The notes: a model not told the origin generated them from the sequence alone. A stretch of DNA of 64,000 nt from Picochlorum sp. 'celeri' (GCA_010909725.1 JAACMV010000016.1:372001-436000), one strand, 5' to 3'. Positions 1 to 13,266 are shown, counted from the stretch's first letter. Numbers and translations are program-made.

Positions 1-350
1 ACATCCGACTTGAAAGAGTGCATCCATGCTCCATGGCTATCAATCACAACAACCCCTCCCTGCATCCAGATGTCATGAATCATAAGAGCCTGATGCACTG
101 CTATACTATTATTACATCAGACAACCATACCTCGGAATCATGAGCACGAGAGTTCAGCTGAATACGTGTGAGCACGTTCAGCGCCTCCAAAGTGGCACCG
201 ACGATGACCACATCACAGAGTCGCACATTCTGCAATAAAAAATAAATATCTGACCCCATGTAGATGAAACAGATACGCATGGCTTTGTGTAGTATTCTCT
301 GTCGCCAGATCAGGCTGCCAAACCTCGGTCCAATACCATACCTCTGTCAT
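1..350 (-). CDS. 5' part of FAD/NAD(P)-binding oxidoreductase-like protein (partial)
   Basis: The gene runs off the left edge of the window. Three exons fit in one frame: 350-342 (codons M-T-E only), 229-131, and 59 to the edge. The introns are 341-230 and 130-60, both with GAG|GTATGG donors and TGCAG acceptors, both in phase 0. The peptide reads MTE-NVRLCDVVIVGATLEALN, then a stretch ending VVVIDSHGAWMHSF. The DVVIVGA segment followed by VVVID resembles the first beta strand and second strand of a Rossmann dinucleotide-binding fold, as in flavin monooxygenases. One deviation is that the glycine-rich loop is weak (GATLEA rather than GxGxxG). The family is therefore a guess; the exon structure is better supported than the function. 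Confidence 0.5.
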
Positions 351-530
351 TATTCGATTCAATAATCCACTTCAATGGTATTTTAATTCCACAAAGATAC
401 TATCGCACATATTATATGTGTGTATAATGGTGAGACTGAGCCATATTGATGAGCATTGAGGCTTTGGTCAACCAAGGTTTGAAATTTAAAAATAAATGCA
501 TCCCACATGTAGGCAGGTTATTCTTACACG

Positions 531-1490
531 TTACACCGATGAATCATTCATAACGGGTGATACAACTTTGTCTGTGGAGATGTACTCAACCCACTGCGGC
601 AGTACTGTCCTGCAGCCATACCACCGTCGTGCAGCCTTGTCCTGAACCTGGTCATCATAGTCATCACTATCATAATAACTCAAATATCTGATCGCGTCCT
701 CCTCAGAAATCTTGGTCGATCCCAGAGGAGAGTGATATACTCCTTCGAGTTCAATCTGCATGGCCCCTTCCAGATGTGCTGATGGAATGGGAACAACCCC
801 ATCTCCATATACTTGTGCTTCTCCGCACACCTGCTTATACCCAGCTCCGACAACCCGGGCAGATATTGTCCCAGGACCTAATAAATTTGCGCCCTTGACA
901 TACTTGCCAGCAATTGTCACGTATGAAATATCTTCATGGTAGGCACCAGGGCATGTGTTTGAGATGTATGTCAAGATACCTCGAGTCTGATCAATCACAC
1001 CCTTTGGAGGAGGCAAATGAGGCGACCCCAAGCTAACAAATCTATCAATACCTTGCCGTTCGAATTCATACAGATATAATCTCCCCAACCAGCCCCCTGC
1101 CGAGTGGGCCAACATGGTGATTGGTCCTGCATTGTTCTGCAGTTTCGCCTTCTCCACAGCATCCCCTACCCGTTCCAAGTACCAGTCGACTGTTGGCCTG
1201 GGATTCAGCGTCCCTCTCCAATAATTTGTATCAAGCAGACCCTTTCCATTCCTTGCCCAGTCCAACCTAGAGACAGAAGCTACGTGTACTTGATATCCAT
1301 AGGAAGTCGTCAGTTCTGAAGCAAGTTCATCATAGTCTGCAGCATTGTTCCCAAGCCCTGGCAAAATAACAACAGACCTATTGGAGGATGCGTTCACAGC
1401 TACAGATCGACTATTCTGACTCAGAATTCTTGTGCCACGGCATACGCCCTTGGTCATTCCAGGGTGCTGCTGTCTCGCAGTCCTATTCAT
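531..1490 (-). CDS. alpha/beta-hydrolase, PGAP1/lipase-like, probably plastid
   Basis: Intronless, 319 residues. It begins with about 38 Arg/Ser/Asn-rich residues that could be a transit peptide. A hydrolase core follows: VVILPGLGNN near 40-49 (oxyanion region), the nucleophile elbow AHSAGGW with Ser130, then likely Asp230 (VYGDGVVP) and His253 (GVYHSPLG). This order and spacing fit a serine-hydrolase triad. The layout resembles plant plastid lipase-like proteins related to GPI-inositol deacylase. The substrate cannot be read from the sequence. There are no membrane segments. The start at 1490 is the first ATG in frame. The neighbours are other minus-strand genes with plastid or organelle roles. 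Confidence 0.75.
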   Translation of the reverse strand: MNRTARQQHPGMTKGVCRGTRILSQNSRSVAVNASSNRSVVILPGLGNNAADYDELASELTTSYGYQVHVASVSRLDWARNGKGLLDTNYWRGTLNPRPTVDWYLERVGDAVEKAKLQNNAGPITMLAHSAGGWLGRLYLYEFERQGIDRFVSLGSPHLPPPKGVIDQTRGILTYISNTCPGAYHEDISYVTIAGKYVKGANLLGPGTISARVVGAGYKQVCGEAQVYGDGVVPIPSAHLEGAMQIELEGVYHSPLGSTKISEEDAIRYLSYYDSDDYDDQVQDKAARRWYGCRTVLPQWVEYISTDKVVSPVMNDSSV

Positions 1491-1528
1491 GATTCATATT
1501 ATTATCAAATAAATGAAATAGTATATTT

Positions 1529-2860
1529 TTAAAATGGAGCCAAACTGGACATTGTGTTGTCTTCAATCAATGGGAATGGCAAGAGGACCATGAGAGGAAC
1601 AAACATGAGAATTATTACTGCCGTGATTTTCAATCCTTGGTTCAGCCCTGAAATTTCTTCTTGGCATGGGACGCCTGGGCCTCTCTGAATTGTTAATACT
1701 AAGAGTAGCCAAAACAATGCGAGCCCGTTCACGAATGAACCGATGCCAAGGGCAATGAATGATATCACACTTACCAATTGGGATCCTTGTCGTCCAAAGG
1801 CTGCCAATGACAGCTTTCCACCGTCGAGCTCACCGCAAGGGATCAAGTTGATCGAATTGATGATTAATCCTGCCCATCCAGCGACTAGTAATGGGTTGCA
1901 GTCGACCGACTCTGCCGTGAACACGTTGTCACCGAAAGCTGCCCGAGCCAAACCTCCTACCAGAAAAGATTCACGGAAGGAAGCTGTATCCAACTCGACA
2001 CCACCCATTGTACCAGTGCTTGTCAGCGCAAGCCCGACCAGAACGAAAGCGAACGAGACAATTGTCCCTGCGATAGGTCCAGGGGCGATTACTTTTGCAA
2101 GGGTTTCTCTATTCTGCACATCAGATGTCACCCTTGTGATTGATCCAAATGTACCAAGTAATCCGAGGCCTGCAGGAAGAAACAGAGGAGGGGCCAGACT
2201 GATACCCTCCTTTTTTGCAGCTATGATATGGCCTAGTTCATGCGCTCCTAATATGATGATAGTGGCAATGGTGCTGGGTAGTGCTGCCAAAATCTGCTCT
2301 GGTTCAAACTTGAATTCCAGAAGGGCCAAGTTGAAAAGTTGTGCATTCGAAATATTCAACGTGGTCGCCAATGTCACCATCCCAAGTGCAATACTCAAAG
2401 CCCATTCTGCAGCAGGAGAAACCTGAAACTCAGCCGAGCTCGAGGGAAGAATCACAGACACAGGCTTATCATCTCTATCTTGTAGTAGAAACAGCTTGTA
2501 TCCTCCCACCTCGTCGTCAAGTCTTCTCTGCAGGGTCTTTTGAATCTCGCTCGGATTCCCACGAATATTTCCCTTAAATAAGACCCCATTGTCTCCATAG
2601 TTATCAACAGATGTCACGAAGAATGTGTCCAAGGAGAAAACTTTCTCTCTCAACAGGGAGATGGTCGTTGGCGATACTGGCGAAGGATTGGGCAATATAT
2701 TGCTCTCATCTACCTCATCGTTCGAATTAGATCGTATTATATTGACCTGATTTCCCTGTAGTGGTCTACGCAGTGATATCGTCCTAGATTGCAGCGTGTT
2801 GGAATGCCGTTGCGTTGCTCTGTGCAACACACCTTGCGATCTATGTGATATCTGCATCAT
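1529..2860 (-). CDS. EGY-like plastid site-2 (M50) zinc metalloprotease
   Basis: Intronless, 443 residues. The N-terminus is rich in Arg, Ser, His and Gln (first 35 or so), consistent with a plastid transit peptide. The zinc-binding HExxH is HELGH at 207-211 inside a hydrophobic segment. The second metal-site motif is NLIPCGELDGG at 338-348, the form typical of plant EGY proteases. Several hydrophobic segments lie around these motifs and at the C-terminus, including two between 365 and 430, so it is an integral membrane protease. In plants, EGY proteins act in thylakoid or envelope membranes and affect chloroplast development. Both metal motifs are intact, so it should be active. The gene is 38 bp from the lipase gene on the same strand. 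Confidence 0.88.
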   Translation of the reverse strand: MMQISHRSQGVLHRATQRHSNTLQSRTISLRRPLQGNQVNIIRSNSNDEVDESNILPNPSPVSPTTISLLREKVFSLDTFFVTSVDNYGDNGVLFKGNIRGNPSEIQKTLQRRLDDEVGGYKLFLLQDRDDKPVSVILPSSSAEFQVSPAAEWALSIALGMVTLATTLNISNAQLFNLALLEFKFEPEQILAALPSTIATIIILGAHELGHIIAAKKEGISLAPPLFLPAGLGLLGTFGSITRVTSDVQNRETLAKVIAPGPIAGTIVSFAFVLVGLALTSTGTMGGVELDTASFRESFLVGGLARAAFGDNVFTAESVDCNPLLVAGWAGLIINSINLIPCGELDGGKLSLAAFGRQGSQLVSVISFIALGIGSFVNGLALFWLLLVLTIQRGPGVPCQEEISGLNQGLKITAVIILMFVPLMVLLPFPLIEDNTMSSLAPF

Positions 2861-2979
2861 ATTGGATTAAAAATTCATATCATTTGAAGTGCGAATGGTT
2901 ACAATGAAACAATTATCCTTTCCATGATGCGTATCGACAGATGGAATTCAAATCATCTGCTGCACAGTAGTTGTAAGGT

Positions 2980-4642
<1,663 letters not shown>

Positions 4643-4817
4643 ACTGAAAAGAAGAAAAAAGTATATCATTCCGGGGGGATCGATTCAACTCCATGAATTC
4701 TCTTCTCTGCGAAAAGTTCTTATTTGAATAGAATAAAGTTTTGAAGAATTGATGGGTTTCATGCCCGAGAGCCGAATAATTGATTAAAAATCATTGTATA
4801 TAGGTATTTAGGGTGAT

Positions 4818-6873
4818 ATGAGTGATAGTGAGGAAGAAGAGTTGGCAGCATTGCGTCGGGAAAGGAATGCTCGTTTGGGTATTACGCAAAAGACGACAGT
4901 AGTACGTTTTTTTCATGGGTTCAGGCATTTTGTTTCCATGAATAATATCATATAAATCTGTTGTTATAGGATTCGAGAAAGAAAGAGGTTCAAGGGGATG
5001 GTCAGGTCGCGAGAGAGCAGCCTAGCATGGACGAGGAGGCCCTGCGAGCCATGTTTCCCTCATCTTTTGGCGGTGTAAAGATTCAAAGTGATGTAGGAGT
5101 ATCGAGGAATGCAGTTGAGAAGGATGAAATATCCAATGGTGTCGCAAGAAAGGGAATAGAAGTAGTTGAGAATGAGAATACTGAGGTGGCCACTGCAGGT
5201 GATGACGATTTCATAGGGCCCCCCTTGCCTGTATCTGATGATGAAAAAGACGCATGGAATCTTCCAGTTAGTTCAGAGGTTGAATTAGATGCCCATGGAA
5301 AGGCTGTGATATCGTTGGATGTAGATCATTCAGGTTCAAGGGTGATCACAGGTTCAACAGATTATACAGTCAAGATATTCGATTTTAACGGGATGAAATC
5401 AGACTTTAAAGCTTTTAGAACGATTGAACCGAGTGAGGGGCACCCTGTGTTGTCTTTGAGCTGGTCTCCCACGGGGGATGCATTTTTGGTAGTGACTGGC
5501 TCTGCTCAACCAAAAATATTTAACCGAGATGGACACGAGGAAGGTGAATTTGTGAGGGGAGATATGTATATACGAGATATGAAGAATACAAAAGGGCATG
5601 TCACGAGCTGTACAGGGGGACAATGGCATCCCAGTGAGAAAGGGTGTGCCATTACAAGCTCTGCTGATGGGACCATACGTGTTTGGGATACGTGGAATAT
5701 GGCTCAGAATACCGTGATTAAACCTACTTTAAGAAAACCAGGGCGAGTTTCTGTGACCGCAGTGACGTATAATTCTGATGGAAAACTGATCGCTGGTGGT
5801 CTCATGGATGGAACCATACAGGTGTGGGATGTGAGGGGCAAGGTTGGGCACTCCTCTTCCACCGGAATGGTGGCTGCATCAGCATTTCAGAGGTTAGAAA
5901 AGCAAAAATGGACCATATTATCCAGGGCTGGACAGGTGGTGCGAGGAGCCCACGAAGAAGGGAATGAAATTACGAGTCTGTCAGCATCTCATCATGGACA
6001 GACATTGCTCTCCAGAGGAGCTGATTCAACCCTGAAACTGTGGGATTTGCGAAAATTCAAATCTCCCATAGCATCTGTAGATAATCTTGACGTTGGATTT
6101 TCTAACGCAGGATGTTGTTTCAGTCCAGGAGATGACTTTGTCCTGACAGGGGTGGGAGCAACAAAAGGAGGAGATGGGTATCTCTCGATATTCAATGCCA
6201 CTGACTTGTCTCTTGTGAAGAGACTTGGTGCCCCAGGAAACGTCGTGCCAGTAACCTGGCATCATAAACTCAATCAAATATTTTATGGGTGTGGTGATAG
6301 AAAGCACGGTGCTGCAAGGATCCTGTACGACACAGATCTCAGTACTAGTGGAGCATTACTAGCTGTTGGAAGGAGGCCTAGGACTTCAAACTTATCTGAT
6401 TACACGGTGCGGGAGCTTTCTTGTATCTTTATCCCAGTATCATACTGTATCATACTGTATCTGTATTCCTGCAGGCAAATATCCAGCCAGAGATTTATAA
6501 TCCAAATGCACTCCCATTATTCAAGGTTGACTGGAAAACCAAAAAGAGATACAACTCTGATGCCCCGTCAAGAGATCCAAAACTCTTTAAACCAGATCCA
6601 GGGCAATCGAATGTAACTCGTGGAGCTGGAGGTAAGTTAGGAACCTCTTCTGGCTCTCTTCTCACGCAGTATCTCATGAAGAATAAGGGTGCCCTGAAAA
6701 ATCCGGCAGAGGAGGATGTCAGAGCGTCTATTTTGAGGCACGCAGATAAAGAAGACGAATTCCAACGATTCACTGATGCCTACGCAAAGACACAGCCAAC
6801 CAGGATCTATGCAGAGGAGGAGGAAGAGGAAGATGACGAGGACCAAGGAGAGCAAGGACCAGTAGTCAAATGA
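4818..6873 (+). CDS. WD40-repeat protein, WDR70-like
   Basis: Three exons: 4818-4901, 4970-6406 and 6475-6873. The introns are 4902-4969 and 6407-6474, each 68 nt and phase 0. The product is about 639 residues, close to animal WDR70. The N-terminal 28 residues are acidic and basic mixed (MSDSEEEELAALRRERN). A linker then has DDDFIGPPLP, a signature seen just before the propeller in WDR70 and gastrulation-defective homologues. WD repeats follow, with ITSSADGTIRVWD, GLMDGTIQVWD and SRGADSTLKLWD clearly visible. The C-terminal exon is charged and ends in an acidic tract. WDR70 works in the nucleus with CRL4 ubiquitin ligase and histone H2B ubiquitination in animals and yeast. That role is inferred from the family. 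The second intron contains a tandem ATCATACTGT-type duplication. Confidence 0.88.
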
Positions 6874-7049
6874 TATCTTGGCGCCTCGAAGATGATGAAC
6901 CCAACTCGGTCAACGTCCTGATAATCGACAAGACCGTCATGTGGCCTGATAGATTTATTGTATTTTAAAATATGTAATGAATGACGTTGAACCCACTTGG
7001 AGAATGATAGAAGAATCGTTGATAACGGAATCCAAAAGTTCAGTCGAAA

Positions 7050-10000
7050 ATGTCCTCTTGTGACCTAAGCGATGCCTTTGACTTTGACGAGTTGTATGTG
7101 ATACATCGATATGCGTATTTTATTTTTCATTTATTTTTCACCTCATGTATCACTGTTATGTTTGACCCGCAGGAGCCAGTTGGAAAAGTCAGTTGTGGGG
7201 AGAACCACCTCTGAAGCCCCGACAACTGGACACATCACTGGGTTTATTGACCTCACTGAGGAACCTGATGAGAGAGAAGTCAAGCCTAGTGACGATGAAG
7301 GTGGAGTGAGGTTGCATTATCCAGAAAAGAGCGAGCAAAGGGCAGTATCAAAAGTGTCCTCAATTCAGGACCTTATTCGCAAAGTATTTGTCTGTCGTCA
7401 GAACAAGAAGCAGAGTGTCATCTGTAAGAAACCACCTAGTTTAGAATGCCCTGGGGTGTATGGGAAAGGATGTACTGGCGAGCTGAGGGTGGTGTATTCT
7501 TCCTTCTCAAACTACTCCTTCTGGCAATGCTCTCTGCCCCCTGGTGGGGACCGCCTCAGCTGTGGCTATCGATATTTTCCCAAGAATGACCTCCAAAATC
7601 CAACAGTGGTCGTAGCGATGTCTGATGTGGATAAGATAGAGGTGTATCCAGCAGGCGGAGCTGAGGACTTTGTTGCTTCTTGTGGTGGTGTTGAAGGCAT
7701 TTTGACGCTCGCAGGGTTGGATTTGGGTACATATGGGGGTGTTGAAATATCTAAGAATCACATTGAGTTTCCGCTGGAATCATATAAAGAGATCTCGGGG
7801 AAATTAAAAACTTTGTCCCAAATTTCAGGTCTTGACATCTTCCCAAAGGAGTCTGACATTCCCCAGACGACAAAAGTCTTCTTCATGTACGATATTGTCA
7901 TTGTGTATTCAGATAAAAATGAAACCTGATATGATGTATGTGTTGGTTTCTCTCCTACAGGTCTGATGTGAAGAGAAAGCGAGCATCTGAAGAGGAAGTA
8001 CAAGAACGTTTTGGAAAGTTGCCAGCCCCTCTTCGGTCTGCCCTTTTACCTTTCCAAGTTGAGGGTATTCATTATGCATTATCCAGAAATGGTAGATGTC
8101 TAATTGCAGATGAAATGGGTGTTGGAAAGACGGTGCAAGCTATAGCCATTGCAGCTTGCTACCGTGACAAGTGGCCTTTGTTGGTGATTGTTCCTGCCAG
8201 CCTTCGAGCGATCTGGGCCGATGAATTCGAGAAATGGCTGCCGGATCTGAGTTCTAGAGATATTCATTTGATTTTCGGCAAGAGTGATCGTTTGAGGATG
8301 GAAAGCGGGGATCGGAGTGCATTGCCAAAGATTGTGATTGTGTCTTATAGAATGCTGTCCCACCTTTCATGTGAGGCCTGCAGAAATAGACCGCAAGTTC
8401 CACAGAAAACTGTCAGGAAAAAAGCTTCACTATGTCAAAACAAATATTGCATGTCCGCAGTGGGTTGGAACCTGGTCATCGCTGATGAGAGCCATGTTCT
8501 TCGAACATCAACCCTACAGGGTCCTGCCAAAGATTCCCAGCAGACTAATGCTGTCAGATCAGTGTGTTCAAATGCCGAGCATATCATCTTTTTGACAGGA
8601 ACCCCGTCTCTGAACAAGCCATTTGATCTGTTCAATCAAATTAATATGATCAGAGCGGATGTATTGCCAAACAATAGGAAAGGCTTTGGGAGAATCTATT
8701 GTGACAGACGTCTCGTACCTGTTGGATATTTGCCTGGATCTACGTCTGAGATCCAAAGGTACGACTATTCAGGGTTGTCTAGAGGTAAAGAGCTCCATCT
8801 TTTGTTGAAGCAGGAGGTGATGATTCGAAGAATGAAAAAGGATGTCTCTGGCCAGCTTCCTCGCAAAATACGGCAAATCATACGCTTACCAAAGCCTGAT
8901 GAGGCAGAAATGCGACCTAAGTCTAACAATAAAGATGAAGATGTCACCGAAGAGGAAAAGGGAATTTCTGAAATACATAGAGTGGGCAAGGCAAAGTGCA
9001 AGATGTGCTGTGAATGGCTTTTCACAAAATTTGGACTTTGCAGTGAGGCGGTTGATAATGTTGAGGAACGACCAACCAAAGTTATCGTTTTTGCTCATCA
9101 TAAAGATGTGATGAACGATATAGCCGCATGTCTGGATGCAGAATTCAGTAAAATAAATGCCACAAAGTTGAATGGGAGGGATCGTGCTGATGAAGACAAA
9201 ATTTGTTATGTGCGAATAGATGGAGAGACGCTTGCTCAGGACAGAAAAAAGGCATGTGATGACTTTCGAGTGAATCCCTCAGTTAGAGTAGCATTATTAT
9301 CGGTAACAGCCGCAGCTACGGGGTTGGATTTCTGCACTGCATCTTCAGTTTGTTTCTTTGAACTGCCCCAAGAGGCTGGTGTGGTGCGACAAGCTGAAGA
9401 TCGCGTCCACCGTCGAGGCCAGACAAGTGCCGTGAATATTTTTTTCCTCTGTGCTTCATCAACTGTTGACGAAAGAAGGTGGCAAAGGTTGAACCTGAGT
9501 CTCAGCAAAGTTGATAGTGTACACGATGGTCCAACACAGAATTTTGATGATGCTATGGACCCTGGACAGGGCAAGAAAGGTTTGGCCATAGATACAGTCG
9601 TGGGTCTGAGGAAGGAAGACTTTAAACGTGTAGATCTGGGTGAGTATGATGCGACCCAGGAATCGTTTGAATGCTCCTCTGAGGGTGACAGTGCCCAAAA
9701 AGATCTTCCAGCCAAGCACCCCGATGAAGTGCAAGATCGTGATATAATAATCATACCAGATTCACAGCCAGATAGTGATATATCTAATTCCGATGATATG
9801 AAAGCAAGCGATAGATGGAAGTTCGTTGTCTCACGTCACACTCAAAGAGTGCATATATATCATGCATCAGGAGAAGGTGGTGAGGAACAGGTTGAACCCA
9901 TACTCCTTAGCGTGCCGCTCATGGCAGTTATGGGAGAGGCTTGTGTAGAAAGTCTACTTAATGCTTTTGACGCATCTGGTCATGCCAGTGGCCGGTCTAT

Positions 10001-10976
10001 CATGCAGTATGGCTTTGGTCCCATGTTCGTCGATAAGAGCATAGTGTCCACAAAGGAATGCTTAGTTGATGCCCTCCATGCTTGCAAAGTGTTTGCAAGA
10101 GAATGGTTAGAGATTGCAAATCACGAGAAAGAATATCTGTACGGAAACATCTTACAAACTCCACTCGATACTGCAATAGAAGAGCAGAGGGAGATTTCAA
10201 TGAGTGATACCCTGTGTGGTACTGGAAAAACCCGGCACATAGCAGGCAAGGCAAAGAGAGCTGAAGAAGTTTTGCAGGATGAAGACTACTTACAAAAATA
10301 TCCTCTCCTTAAACATGCGAAAAGCCGAGATGGGCGCGTGATACATGGTAATGGGCATATGTCTGATTATGTTCAGTTTGTCCTAGAGGAGGATGACAAT
10401 AACAATTCCGTGAGATTATGTCTGCACTGCTTTGAGAGAGTTCCTCATTCTGAATATAATGAATTCAAAGCGGACATTGATACTGCCGCACTGCTCTTCT
10501 GCAAGTCAGATTGTGAGAGACTATTCGCAGTTAAAAGCAGCAGCAGTGATGCTCGCCGTCTGATTCTGAAAAGGGATGGTGGAATATGTGCCATTTGTCG
10601 CTTGGATTGCATGAGATTGATCCGCCGGCTACAATCCATTGAAAAAGGTAGTAATAACTGGTTAGATCGGCGTAAAAAGTTTCTAGATCGCGAGTACAAA
10701 ACCTTTATGTCTGGACTCACAGGAACAATGCAAACAAACCTTGCTAAAAAGGCCCTCGGTGGTCAGGCATGGCAAGTTGATCATATCCGCCCAGTGTTCG
10801 AGGGTGGGGGCCAATGTAGTGAAAGAAATCTTCGGACACTGTGTAGCGCTTGTCATAGACAAGTGACAGCGAAACAAAGTGCAAAACGGAGGAGAGAACG
10901 CCACGAGTTGAAAAAGGCAAAACAGAGCAATGATAAAGACGTGAAAAAGCGCAAAGCAGATGATTCTGACAAGTAA
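7050..10976 (+). CDS. ZRANB3-like SNF2 helicase with HNH nuclease domain
   Basis: Three exons: 7050-7093, 7173-7886 and 7961-10976. The introns are 7094-7172 (79 nt) and 7887-7960 (74 nt), both phase 2, giving about 1257 residues. The order is: acidic N-terminus with a SUMO-interaction-like FIDLTEE; a four-Cys zinc ribbon (CPG...CTGEL...FWQCS...SCGY) around residues 105-155; the SNF2 ATPase with Walker A DEMGVGKT and Walker B ADESH; helicase C motif with DRVHRRGQ; and a C-terminal HNH nuclease with two Cys pairs around QVDHIRPVFEGG. This SNF2 plus HNH order is characteristic of ZRANB3, which remodels stalled replication forks and cuts DNA in an ATP-dependent way. The zinc ribbon replaces the NZF of the animal protein and sits before, not after, the helicase. 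Confidence 0.88.
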
Positions 10977-11035
10977 TGCAATTGAATTATATCAATCAAT
11001 TGAATGTTTGTTTGTTGTATGCAATACTGGTATAT

Positions 11036-12256
11036 CTAGCATCCCTCTCTCACAAGTCGTGCAGCAGCTTCCAACAAGGGATTTTCCTCATCAACCTGAT
11101 CAGATGTGGGGGGAGAGGGTGCCCCCAAGCTCTCTGCACCTTCAATTCTTGGATATGATGGTATACATAAATCAGGAATATCCAAATCGTTAGGACGCGA
11201 ACTCGATGGCTGCCCAACAGTACTTGCAAAACGACCTTCATATGCCTTCAAATTCAAAACCTTTGCCTGGAACTTGTAATTCGCAAGCTGACTGATCATC
11301 CTCTTGTATTCTTTCCACGATATTCTAGACTCACTCAGCGCATTATCGAGCAGCACTACAGCATCATTCACAGCCTTCATGCATGCCTCAGACTCGAGCA
11401 CATCCTGCAAACAATCATCAACTGGAACAATGGCACTATACGCATCCACTTTTCCTCTCGACACTCGTTTCACATCCCGTGATTTATGCTCCTCACGTTC
11501 TAACCACACATCGAGCTTCCGTATTGTCGATGACAACTCAGAAATACAATCATCCAATGCTCTCTGCTCCTCATGCAATGTCTTCATCGTACTCTGCAGA
11601 GCCCTATTCTTCTCCAACACATCTCTTCCTACCTCTTCCTCATGCCTATAATCTACAATCAAAATATCCTGCAGCGCATGATGAAACTGAATCGCGAGAG
11701 ACTTCCTCATAGCCTCCTCTGCTGCCACCACATCAGGATGATGATATGCTGCATGCTGAGAGCTCCCATCCTCCTGTCGCACCCTCCCACTATCACGATG
11801 ATGTCTCTCTTTTCTCGCACTACTATTATTCCTCAGGGGAGGTGCCTGCGAAAAACGCTGCTTCAAATCCTCATACATATCCGAGAGGCTCACAAATGGA
11901 TAATTCCATGCATCCAAATACTCTGTCTTCACTCTGAAATTCGCATCCACATAGGGACATTTTGGATTCCTAACCATGCTTTCATTCGGATTCATATACA
12001 CAATCGGCGCCATGATTGGAAAATCCTTTGGCAAAAATACGACAGCAGGCAGTCTGTACCCCTCCCCCTTGTACTCTATAGACACGCCACCCAACAACTT
12101 CACCAAGCGCTCTTCCTCTCCATTCTCAAACGTGTATGGCTCCACATGACACCGAGTAAACGATTTTGGATGCTCTCTCAACAATACTTGAACCACATCA
12201 TTCGCCTCTCGATCGTATCCCATCCGAACCAACGAATCCTTCACAATGTCTTCCAT
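11036..12256 (-). CDS. ESCRT-I subunit TSG101/VPS23-like
   Basis: Intronless, 406 residues. The N-terminal 140 residues form a UEV domain (catalytically dead E2 fold): YRLPAVVFLPKDFPIMAP, then VYMNPNESM, CPYVDAN and WNYPFVSLSDMYEDL. The active-site Cys of true E2 enzymes is absent, as expected. A charged linker, a coiled coil (about 205-255) and a C-terminal helical region (RISWKEYKRMISQLANYKF) match the stalk and steadiness box. In the family it binds ubiquitinated cargo and P-T/SAP motifs on endosomes, sorting proteins into multivesicular bodies. Its 3' end faces the ZRANB3-like gene, 59 bp away. Confidence 0.87.
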   Translation of the reverse strand: MEDIVKDSLVRMGYDREANDVVQVLLREHPKSFTRCHVEPYTFENGEEERLVKLLGGVSIEYKGEGYRLPAVVFLPKDFPIMAPIVYMNPNESMVRNPKCPYVDANFRVKTEYLDAWNYPFVSLSDMYEDLKQRFSQAPPLRNNSSARKERHHRDSGRVRQEDGSSQHAAYHHPDVVAAEEAMRKSLAIQFHHALQDILIVDYRHEEEVGRDVLEKNRALQSTMKTLHEEQRALDDCISELSSTIRKLDVWLEREEHKSRDVKRVSRGKVDAYSAIVPVDDCLQDVLESEACMKAVNDAVVLLDNALSESRISWKEYKRMISQLANYKFQAKVLNLKAYEGRFASTVGQPSSSRPNDLDIPDLCIPSYPRIEGAESLGAPSPPTSDQVDEENPLLEAAARLVREGC

Positions 12257-12450
12257 CCTACCACAATCACGAGTAAACCATTATCTATGCATCAATGGTA
12301 GTCATAAATGAGTATATATGCCTCTTTTGAAGCATCAGCGTATGAAATTGAAGACCATGAAAAACGAGAGAAAATGTGGACACCAGTATCTATCTATCTA
12401 TCTTTTATCAATAGTAATGTATATCGATATCCAAAAATGGAAAAACAGAG

Positions 12451-13058
12451 CTACTTTTTATAGGAGCGGAATTCATACTCCAAATTCTCAATGCTTACAG
12501 AGTTGCCAGAGCTGTCATCATACTCGAACCATTCCTTCTCTGACAAATCCACCCCTTCCTTCCACACATGCCCAGATACTCCTTCTGCAACAAACTCATC
12601 TCTGGGGTACCACGCTATTGGTTCAACTCCACGGCATTCGAATCCAACGACTGGCACAAATGTGCCATGGTCATCTTTCGAAAGACCAGTCTCTGGGCCA
12701 AAGACCCCCTTGAGCGACCTTTCAATGCTGATAGTGGCCATGTGCTTGCTATCCTTGGCCCATTTCATAGCAAAGTGAGCTGTTCCACGAGATCCAGGTA
12801 GGTCGTGCTCCTCAGAGTCATCAATATGGACGCCCTGCCTGACTTCGTGTCCACTGCTTTCTTGGAGGTCGAGTTCAAAGCTACAGCCGGGTGCCAATCG
12901 AAGCCTTTCGATCTCTTCGAGATCTGCCTTGATATATAGTACTATGAATACCTGTGAATGAATTAGGTAGAATGATTGAATATAAGTTGCAAAAAAATCA
13001 GGCTGGATTCTTCTATTCTTAGGAATAGAAGGATCGAGTATCAATACCAACGCACCAT
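12451..13058 (-). CDS. DUF866 (C1orf123/UPF0587-like) protein lacking the CxxC zinc motif
   Basis: Two exons with an extreme layout. Exon 1 contributes only the ATG (13058-13056). A 104-nt intron (13055-12952, donor GTGCGT) follows, then exon 2 runs 12951-12451. The product is 167 residues starting MVFIVLYIKADLEEIE, which matches the family start (MV-hydrophobic-x-KAELE). The core has FELDLQESSG, DLPGSRGTAHFAMKW and GFECRGVEPIAWYP. In homologues the strand after GTANF reads MKCKLC, a zinc-binding CxxC. Here it is MKWAKDSK, so both cysteines are replaced, while the downstream FECRG is kept. The family's cellular role is poorly defined. Reading straight through the intron gives a longer ORF with an AT-rich, unfamily-like N-terminus, so the spliced form is preferred. 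Confidence 0.78.
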
Positions 13059-13183
13059 GACGATGTATGTGTGTAATTCAAAATAAAAGTCAAATTACAT
13101 GGGCATCTACATGCATTGCAGTGGTAGAAGAAGGATGGATTACAAGGCTACTGTACACACATTTTTTAAAAGTTCTAATTTAC

Positions 13184-13205
13184 CATGCATGCATGCATGC
13201 ATGCA
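13184..13205. repeat. (CATG)n microsatellite
   Basis: A tract of five and a half CATG units lies about 60 bp beyond the GAPDH stop codon, in the 3' flank. It is self-complementary, so it could form a small cruciform or a hairpin in RNA. Confidence 0.9.
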
Positions 13206-13266
13206 GTTGGAACTGTAGTTGTTGGGGTATGGCCCACCATGATGCGATATATGATGATGTATGTGC

